From: an uncultured bacterium
GTDB taxonomy: Bacteria; Bacillota; Clostridia; Lachnospirales; Lachnospiraceae
Reading direction: 5' to 3'
DNA length: 6,078 nucleotides
Assembly (NCBI GenBank): GCA_946543095.1
Contig: CAMNLO010000108.1
Span: forward strand, 1 to 6,078
Of this stretch, positions 1 to 4,493 are shown one piece after another. Position numbers and translations under genes: made by a program. The first letter of the stretch is position 1; every line of letters begins with the position of its first letter. Under the pieces are notes generated by a model. The model was given only the letters and a program-made list of their open reading frames with translations. It had not been told where the DNA came from and made no database searches.

Positions 1-350
1 TGACAGAACTGTATGGAGGAGAGGTCCCCGGGAGCCTGGAGGAGCTGACCGCCCTTCCGGGAGTGGGGAGAAAAACCGCGAATGTGATCCGCAGCCATGT
101 GTACAAAGAGCCCAGCATTGTGGTGGACACCCATGTGGGCAGAATCACAAGGCGCCTTGCCATGACAAAGGAGGAGGATCCCGTCCGGGTGGAATTTGAT
201 CTGATGAAAAAGCTTCCGAAGGATCACTGGAGCAGCTTAAACTCACAGCTGATCCGGTTTGGAAGAGAGATCTGCACGGCCAGAAGCCCGAAATGCGAAG
301 ACTGCTTTCTGTCCGATCTGTGCAAAGCAAGTCCTAAACGGCAGCGCTGA
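1..350 (+). CDS. nth: Endonuclease III (DNA glycosylase/AP lyase), C-terminal part
   Basis: Base-excision repair enzyme that removes oxidised pyrimidines and cleaves the abasic site. Only the last 115 residues lie in the window; the gene starts before base 1, and the first full codon is at 3. Counting from that codon, the helix-hairpin-helix LPGVGRKTA spans residues 18-26 and holds the catalytic Lys24. VDTH follows with catalytic Asp42. The C-terminus carries the [4Fe-4S] ligands Cys91, Cys98, Cys101 and Cys107 in the C-X6-C-X2-C-X5-C spacing typical of Nth. Reading is open and intact to the TGA at 348-350, with a short basic tail (SPKRQR) after the last cysteine. The GTG at 63 is an internal Val codon of the helix-hairpin-helix, not a start. 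The 3' end overlaps the convergent gene by 17 bases. The family call is secure; the upstream half cannot be judged. Confidence 0.96.
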   Translation, partial: TELYGGEVPGSLEELTALPGVGRKTANVIRSHVYKEPSIVVDTHVGRITRRLAMTKEEDPVRVEFDLMKKLPKDHWSSLNSQLIRFGREICTARSPKCEDCFLSDLCKASPKRQR

Positions 351-963
351 GTTCTTCCTTTGTGTACCTTGCGAGCATGGCAAGGATCTGGTCCTTCCGG
401 ATGGAATTCAGCTTTCCGGCGGCGTCCGCCAGATCCAGAAGCTTTTCTGTTTCCCTTCGTTCCTGATAGTACTTTGCCAGAAGCTCGTAGCTTCCGAACA
501 CATCCGTTCCCGTTTTAACAGCATACTCAAGCACCGCCGTCCCTTCTTCGGGATGCCCCTGTTCCATGAGACGCTTTCCCCATTTCTGCAGGGTCCTGGC
601 CAGCACAATATAATTCTGGTCATAAAAGATCAGCCTGGAGATATTCGATGCGCCATACTTCAGCTTCAGATCCGTGTTGGAAAAGCCTGTCAGATTGACG
701 ATCTTCTGATCCTGAAGGCCCTTCAGCACCTCCAGGACATCCGCGATCTCAGGGTCCCCGGCCATGGTCTTTACGGGCAGGGTCTCCAATGGGATCGTGA
801 TAAACGCAAGGTCGTCCAATGGCTTCGCAGGGGTATTCTCAGCCTCCCGCTCTCTGGCCATAAACTCCCTAAGCGGTTTGGTCTCGATATCCCTGTGTTT
901 CCTGATCTCGTAGGCCAGCCATATGATAAATATGAAGAAACTTGATAAAAAAGGCAGTCTCAT
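334..963 (-). CDS. Uncharacterised membrane-anchored protein with TPR-like C-terminus (209 aa)
   Basis: I do not recognise a named family. An N-terminal hydrophobic stretch (about residues 4-18, FLSSFFIFIIWLAYE) is followed by a basic segment (RKHRD), which fits a signal anchor. Residues 25-50 are a charged linker and 51-112 a compact region with the motifs DDLAFITIPLETLP and FSNTDLKLKYG. About 115-200 form amphipathic helical hairpins resembling two TPR-like units (NYIVLARTLQKWGKRLMEQGHPEEG, then SYELLAKYYQERRETEKLLDLA). ATG 963 is chosen because an in-frame stop lies just upstream and the hydrophobic anchor is in frame. However, no Shine-Dalgarno sequence precedes it, and its start codon abuts the -10 box of the divergent promoter. 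The alternative ATG at 861 has an AGGGAG only 3 bases ahead and would remove the membrane anchor. The codon pattern and coherent protein support a real gene; a scaffolding role is only inferred from the helical repeats. Confidence 0.82.
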   Translation of the reverse strand: MRLPFLSSFFIFIIWLAYEIRKHRDIETKPLREFMAREREAENTPAKPLDDLAFITIPLETLPVKTMAGDPEIADVLEVLKGLQDQKIVNLTGFSNTDLKLKYGASNISRLIFYDQNYIVLARTLQKWGKRLMEQGHPEEGTAVLEYAVKTGTDVFGSYELLAKYYQERRETEKLLDLADAAGKLNSIRKDQILAMLARYTKEELSAAV

Positions 964-970
964 ATATAAT
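942..970 (+). promoter_or_regulatory. Sigma-A type promoter for the small membrane protein gene and probably the VanW gene
   Basis: TTGATA (942-947) and TATAAT (965-970) are separated by exactly 17 bases, five of six and six of six matches to the vegetative consensus. The initiation site would be near 976-978, giving a leader of about 40 bases before the ATG at 1017. The element lies across the first codons and start codon (961-963) of the divergent minus-strand gene, so RNA polymerase bound here would cover that gene's 5' end. The local AT-rich drop in base composition (about 960-1030) agrees with a promoter region. Confidence 0.75.
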
Positions 971-1016
971 AGGAATTTGATATTAAAATGAATTCACAGT
1001 TTACCGGAGATATCAT

Positions 1017-1142
1017 ATGTTTAATCTGTTTCAGAAAATGACATCCAAAAAGGGAAAGCAGGTCCGCGTGATTTCCCTGATCATCATATTCCTGCTTGTG
1101 GCCACCATGGTGCTGGCATCTTTGGTGTACGCGGTGCTCTAG
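1017..1142 (+). CDS. Small single-pass membrane protein (41 aa)
   Basis: A 41-residue reading frame from ATG 1017 to TAG 1140-1142. It is preceded by GGAGA at 1006-1010 with 6 bases spacing and lies about 40 bases downstream of a near-consensus promoter. The N-terminus (MFNLFQKMTSKKGKQVR) is basic and hydrophilic, with Lys11, Lys12, Lys14 and Arg17. Residues 18-41 are one continuous hydrophobic helix ending at the C-terminus, so an N-in topology is expected. Its size and layout recall the Firmicutes mini membrane proteins of the DUF4044 and Prli42 type, where Prli42 anchors the stressosome in Listeria. The match is in topology only and no specific family is claimed. It lies 48 bases before the VanW gene and is probably cotranscribed with it. 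The combination of promoter, ribosome site and clean transmembrane protein makes chance unlikely. Confidence 0.8.
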   Translation: MFNLFQKMTSKKGKQVRVISLIIIFLLVATMVLASLVYAVL

Positions 1143-1190
1143 CCATAAGGAACCGCTACTAATGTACCATACTTCACGAGGAGAGAAAAG

Positions 1191-2702
1191 ATGAAAAAGA
1201 CCATCACCAGTCTGGGAATCGCATTGCTGCTGTTTTTCTTCGTCTGCACCCCTGCCCGGGCGGCATCCCCCGTCATCGAGCAGGGCGTTTTTGCCGGCTC
1301 TGTGGAGCTGTCCGGGAAAACAGAGGAAGAGGCCAAAGCCGCTGTGGAAAGCTATATCTCCGGCCTGCAGGATACCCAGTTCACCTTCACGATCCACAAT
1401 GCGAAGGAGACCGTGACAGGGGCTGACTTAGGGCTTACCTGGACGAATCCGGAGATCATCGAACAGGCTGCGCTTCTGGGCAAGGCCGGAAATTTCGTGG
1501 TGCGCTACAAGGCCTTAAAGGATCTGTCCAGATCCCCTGAGGTCTATGTGATCGAGCTGGGCATCGACGACGAGAAAACAAAGCAGCTGCTTATGGGCTA
1601 CAAGGCCAGATATGACGAGACCGCAGAGGACGCCGTGATCACGAGATCCGACACCGGTGTCTTTGAGATGAGCGGCGGAAACACCGGTATTTCGCTGGAT
1701 GTGGATGCCTCCCTTCAGGCGATCCGCTCCTTTGTGGGCGACCTGGCGGAGGGGAGCTCCGAAAGGACCCTGGCCCTGAGTGCGAAGATCGAAGAGCCCA
1801 AGGGAAATCCTTCGGATCTGGCAAGGATCCGGGATGTACTGGGGACCTTCACCACCTCCTTTAAATCCTCTTCCAAGGACAGAGCCGCCAATGTGGCCAA
1901 CGGCTGCCGCCTCATCAACGGCCATACCCTGTATCCCGGGGACACCCTTTCCGTCCTTGAGTGCATCACGCCGTTCACCACGGATAACGGTTATTATCTG
2001 GCCGGCTCCTACTTAAACGGCCAGGTGGTGGAAAGCCTGGGAGGCGGCATCTGCCAGGTCTCCACTACGCTGTATAACGCAGTCCTTCTGGCGGAGCTGG
2101 AGGTGGTGGAGCGGCATAACCACTCCATGATCGTCACCTATGTGAATCCTTCCATGGATGCCGCCATTGCCGAATCCTCCAACAAGGATTTCAAATTCAG
2201 GAACAACACGGATGTGCCCATCTATATCGAGGGCAAGACCGTGGACAGACAGATCACCTTTACGATCTACGGGGAGGAATCCAGAGACACCGCAAACCGC
2301 AAGGTGCAGTACGAATCCGAGACTCTGGAGACCATCCCTGCGGGAGACCCCCAGATCCGCACCTCCGGCGCCCCCATCGGGGTGGTGGAAAACCAGAACG
2401 CCCACACCGGCTATAAGGCAAGGCTCTGGAAGATTGTAACGGAGGGAGGAGAGTCTACAAGAACAGAGGTGAACTCTTCCTATTATCAGGCGGTCCCCAG
2501 GATCGTCACCTTCGGCACCGCCACCGCGGACCCCAATGCCGCAGCCATCATGCAGGCGGCCCTGGCCAGCGGAGACATCGACTATATCAAGAGTGTGGCA
2601 GCGGGGCTGGCGGCCTCCGCCAAGGCCAATGCGGACGCCCAGGCTGCAGCCGCTGCAGCCGCCGCGGCTGCCGCGGCTCAGGCAGTTCCACCAGCACAAT
2701 AA
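1191..2702 (+). CDS. Secreted VanW-family protein with G5-like domain and polyalanine tail
   Basis: An exported cell-envelope protein of 503 residues. A classic signal peptide (MKKTITSLGIALLLFFFVCTPARA) ends in an ARA site, with cleavage expected after residue 24. Residues about 60-200 resemble the peptidoglycan-binding type 4 region that commonly precedes VanW. Residues about 219-350 are the VanW domain, with the signature GGGICQVSTTLYNA at 284-297 followed by RHNHS. Residues about 372-442 look like a G5-type domain ending in VTFGT. The tail from about 445 is Ala-rich with 12 consecutive Ala (485-496). The start is set by AGGAG at 1179-1183, 7 bases before ATG. The VanW name comes from the vancomycin-resistance VanB cluster, but the biochemical function of this domain is not settled and this gene alone does not imply resistance. 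No membrane anchor or sortase motif follows, so the product is presumably released or bound to the wall. Confidence 0.93.
   Translation: MKKTITSLGIALLLFFFVCTPARAASPVIEQGVFAGSVELSGKTEEEAKAAVESYISGLQDTQFTFTIHNAKETVTGADLGLTWTNPEIIEQAALLGKAGNFVVRYKALKDLSRSPEVYVIELGIDDEKTKQLLMGYKARYDETAEDAVITRSDTGVFEMSGGNTGISLDVDASLQAIRSFVGDLAEGSSERTLALSAKIEEPKGNPSDLARIRDVLGTFTTSFKSSSKDRAANVANGCRLINGHTLYPGDTLSVLECITPFTTDNGYYLAGSYLNGQVVESLGGGICQVSTTLYNAVLLAELEVVERHNHSMIVTYVNPSMDAAIAESSNKDFKFRNNTDVPIYIEGKTVDRQITFTIYGEESRDTANRKVQYESETLETIPAGDPQIRTSGAPIGVVENQNAHTGYKARLWKIVTEGGESTRTEVNSSYYQAVPRIVTFGTATADPNAAAIMQAALASGDIDYIKSVAAGLAASAKANADAQAAAAAAAAAAAAQAVPPAQ
2643..2678 (+). repeat. Tandem 9-mers encoding the polyalanine run of the VanW protein
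   Basis: Two perfect copies of GCTGCAGCC (2643-2660) are followed directly by two perfect copies of GCCGCGGCT (2661-2678), all in frame and giving 12 alanine codons. Each 9-mer contains an 8-base palindrome (GCTGCAGC or GCCGCGGC). The pairwise identity points to recent slippage duplication in steps of three codons, which keeps the frame. It sits near the very C-terminus, so length changes would probably be tolerated. Confidence 0.9.
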
Positions 2703-2717
2703 CCTGAAGGCGCAAAG

Positions 2718-2776
2718 CAAAGACCATGGGCTTTGTGGAACAAAGACCAAGGGCTTTGTGAAACAAAGACCATGGG
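2718..2776 (+). repeat. 23-base tandem direct repeats before the Lrp-type gene
   Basis: Two full units (2718-2740 and 2741-2763) and a partial third of 13 bases (2764-2776) abut one another. Full units begin CAAAGACC and continue through GGGCTTTGTG; they differ at the tenth base (T or A) and the twenty-first (G or A). An extra GCAAAG at 2712-2717 precedes the array. Each unit is itself near-palindromic: CAAAGACCATGGGCTTTG matches its own reverse complement at 16 of 18 positions. The block fills most of the 88-base gap between the VanW stop and the regulator start. The unit length is not a multiple of three, so it is not a coding repeat. Confidence 0.9.
2731..2775 (+). promoter_or_regulatory. 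Possible paired RNA hairpins or operator sites upstream of the Lrp-type gene
   Basis: Within the repeats, CTTTGT-gga-ACAAAG (2731-2745) and CTTTGT-gaa-ACAAAG (2754-2768) are perfect 6-base inverted repeats with 3-base loops. The second can extend past a G-A mismatch through GG/CC (2751-2752 with 2770-2771), and past an A-A mismatch to CCA/TGG (2747-2749 with 2773-2775). It ends just before the AAGGA ribosome site. No run of T follows, so a simple intrinsic terminator is unlikely. The array could act as translational control, as a processing site between the VanW and regulator messages, or at DNA level as a multi-site operator. The symmetry is seen directly; the role is inference. Confidence 0.5.
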
Positions 2777-2782
2777 AAAGGA
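2775..2782 (+). promoter_or_regulatory. Ribosome binding site that sets the TTG start of the Lrp-type gene
   Basis: GGAAAGGA lies 8 bases before TTG 2791. No ATG or GTG in this frame lies at a suitable distance. The translated product begins MREELLHIIERNSRI, matching the usual beginning of such regulators. The site sits directly after the repeat block. Confidence 0.75.
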
Positions 2783-2790
2783 ATAAAACA

Positions 2791-3273
2791 TTGAGAGAAG
2801 AACTGCTCCATATCATTGAACGCAACAGCCGCATCGCCCTGTCGGAGCTGGCCATTATCCTCGGGGTAACAGAGGAACAGGTGCTGAACACCCTATCCGA
2901 GCTGGAGTCCGAGGGCATCATCTGCGGCTATCATACCCTGATCGACTGGGAAAAGACCGCAGTGGAGAAGGTCACAGCCCTGATCGAGGTCCGGGTGGCC
3001 CCCCAGAGGGGTCAGGGCTTCGACTCTATCGCCGAGCGGATCTACAAGTATCCTGAAGTGAACAGCGTCTTTCTGATCTCCGGGGGCTTTGACCTGATGG
3101 TGACCCTGGAGGGCAAGACCTTAAAGGAGGTGGCAGGCTTTGTTTCCGATAAGCTCTCCACCCTGGATTCGGTCTTAAGCACCGCCACCCATTTTATCCT
3201 GAAGAAGTATAAGGATCACGGCACGATCCTGGAAAAGAAGCAGGAAGACAAACGGGAAAAGATTTCCCCCTGA
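2791..3273 (+). CDS. Lrp/AsnC family transcriptional regulator
   Basis: A 160-residue DNA-binding protein of the feast/famine (Lrp/AsnC) type. Residues 1-50 form the winged helix-turn-helix (LLHIIERNSRIALSELAIILGVTEEQVLNTLSELESEGIICGYHTLID). About 62-140 form the RAM ligand-binding and oligomerisation domain, including VTALIEVRV, the YPEVNSVFLISGGFDLMV segment with its Gly-Gly turn, and LSTATHFILKKYK. The C-terminus is a short charged tail. The TTG start is supported by GGAAAGGA 8 bases upstream; reading further upstream would run into repeat DNA and the VanW coding region. It is followed after 39 bases by an aminotransferase gene on the same strand, so it probably controls that gene and perhaps itself, with an amino acid or keto acid as signal. 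The family is clear from sequence; the effector and target sites are not. The upstream near-palindromic repeats are candidate binding sites. Confidence 0.93.
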   Translation: MREELLHIIERNSRIALSELAIILGVTEEQVLNTLSELESEGIICGYHTLIDWEKTAVEKVTALIEVRVAPQRGQGFDSIAERIYKYPEVNSVFLISGGFDLMVTLEGKTLKEVAGFVSDKLSTLDSVLSTATHFILKKYKDHGTILEKKQEDKREKISP

Positions 3274-3299
3274 TCTGTGAAGTTATGTTAACTATTATT

Positions 3300-3305
3300 G
3301 AAAGG
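3300..3305 (+). promoter_or_regulatory. Ribosome binding site favouring ATG 3313 for the aminotransferase
   Basis: GAAAGG ends 7 bases before ATG 3313. The in-frame TTG at 3298-3300 overlaps this site and has no ribosome site of its own at proper spacing, so the longer product is unlikely. Confidence 0.7.
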
Positions 3306-3312
3306 CAGCAAA

Positions 3313-4473
3313 ATGCGTGATCCTCTCTCCGGAACCATAAGAAATATCGCCCCCTCAGGCATCCGCAAGTTCTTTGATCTTGTGGCAGAAATGCCTGATG
3401 CCATCTCTCTCGGCGTAGGGGAGCCGGATTTCGACACCCCCTGGCATGTCCGGGACGAAGGGATCTACGCCCTGGAAAAGGGCCGCACCTTCTACACCGC
3501 CAATGCCGGACTAAAGGAGCTTCGTCAGGAGATCGCCGCCTATCTGAAGCGCCGTCAGAATCTTACCTACGATCCCATCAAAGAGGTGCTGGTGACGGTG
3601 GGCGGCTCCGAAGCCATAGACCTTGCCATGCGTGCCATGCTGGATGCCGGAGATGAGGTACTGATCCCCGAGCCCAGCTACGTTTCCTATGTGCCCTGCG
3701 CCATTCTGGCAGGGGGACGACCCGTCTCCATCCCACTGCAGGAAAAGAACAGCTTCCGGCTGACTCCGGAGGAGCTGGAAGCACATATCACGGATAAGAC
3801 CAAGCTTCTTGTGCTCCCCTTCCCCAATAATCCCACAGGCGCCATCCTGGAGCAGAAGGATCTGGAGGCCATCGCCCCCATTATTCAGGCCCATGACCTC
3901 TATGTACTGTCCGATGAGATCTACGGGGAGCTGACCTATTCCGGAGGCCGTCATATCTCCATTGCGGAGCAGCCCGGTATGCAGGAGCGCACGATCCTCA
4001 TCAACGGCTTTTCCAAGGCCTATGCCATGACCGGCTGGCGTCTGGGCTATGCCTGCGGCCCTGCAGAGATCCTGTCCCAGATGACCAAGATCCACCAGTT
4101 TGCCATTATGTGCGCCCCCACCACAAGCCAGTACGCGGCTGTGGAGGCCATGAAAAACGGGGACCAGGATGTGGCGCAGATGCGGGAGAGCTATAACCAG
4201 CGCAGAAGATTTCTGCTGCATGAATTAAGAGAAATGAAGCTGCCGGTATTCGAGCCTCTTGGGGCCTTTTATGTGTTCCCCAATATCTCAGGCTTTGGCA
4301 TGGGCAGCACGGAATTCTGTGAAAAGCTTCTGCAGGAGGAAAAGGTGGCTGTGGTGCCGGGAAATGCCTTCGGAGACAGCGGAGAGGGTTTTGTGAGGAT
4401 CTCCTATGCCTACTCCCTGGAGGCCCTGAAAAAAGCTCTGGAACGGATCCGCCGTTTTCTGGAAAAACACTGA
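3313..4473 (+). CDS. Class I/II PLP-dependent aminotransferase
   Basis: A cytoplasmic fold-type I aminotransferase of 386 residues, the usual family length (aspartate, aromatic and PatA-like branch). The N-terminal substrate-pocket motif SLGVGEPDFDTP spans 32-43. VGGSEAI (96-102) is the cofactor phosphate loop, and PNNPTG (171-176) holds the Asn that contacts the pyridoxal O3'. Asp201 in SDEIY binds the pyridine nitrogen, Lys235 in NGFSKAYAMTGWRLGY forms the Schiff base, Arg243 belongs to the same motif, and Arg362 in VRISYAYS is the expected substrate-carboxylate ligand. All key residues are present, so it should be active. The start at ATG 3313 is preferred over TTG 3298 because of ribosome-site spacing. 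It follows the Lrp-type gene by 39 bases without an obvious promoter or terminator, suggesting an operon. The amino-acid substrate cannot be read from sequence; aspartate, aromatic or other amino donors remain possible, so no symbol is given. Confidence 0.94.
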   Translation: MRDPLSGTIRNIAPSGIRKFFDLVAEMPDAISLGVGEPDFDTPWHVRDEGIYALEKGRTFYTANAGLKELRQEIAAYLKRRQNLTYDPIKEVLVTVGGSEAIDLAMRAMLDAGDEVLIPEPSYVSYVPCAILAGGRPVSIPLQEKNSFRLTPEELEAHITDKTKLLVLPFPNNPTGAILEQKDLEAIAPIIQAHDLYVLSDEIYGELTYSGGRHISIAEQPGMQERTILINGFSKAYAMTGWRLGYACGPAEILSQMTKIHQFAIMCAPTTSQYAAVEAMKNGDQDVAQMRESYNQRRRFLLHELREMKLPVFEPLGAFYVFPNISGFGMGSTEFCEKLLQEEKVAVVPGNAFGDSGEGFVRISYAYSLEALKKALERIRRFLEKH

Positions 4474-4493
4474 GACTTTTCTTTAAACTATGA

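Noticed and set aside
367..385. Hairpin CCTTGC-7-GCAAGG near the nth/unknown gene junction as a terminator.
   Set aside because: It lies within codons of the minus-strand gene and no T-run follows on either strand.
259..945. A long open plus-strand frame (228 codons) opposite the 209-residue gene.
   Set aside because: It overlaps the nth end in a different frame, has no ribosome site, and its product is rich in residues typical of antisense reading; the minus-strand protein is far more coherent.
1143..1190. A separate promoter for the VanW gene in the 48-base gap.
   Set aside because: No convincing -35/-10 pair is visible; cotranscription from the promoter at 942-970 is simpler.
2718..2776. 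CRISPR array.
   Set aside because: The repeats abut directly without spacers and there are only two and a half copies; no cas genes are present.
2013..2921. A long open minus-strand frame (302 codons) across the VanW 3' half and the repeat block.
   Set aside because: It is antisense to clearly recognised VanW and Lrp coding sequence, crosses the repeats and gives a Gly/Arg/Ser/His-rich product with no domain.
3511..4221. A long open minus-strand frame (236 codons) opposite the aminotransferase.
   Set aside because: It is a shadow of a gene with all catalytic motifs; no ribosome site or recognisable domain.
4454..4480. GTTTT-ctgga-AAAAC followed by TTTT as a terminator of the aminotransferase gene.
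   Set aside because: The stem is only five AT-rich pairs, inside the last codons, and the T-run does not directly follow it.
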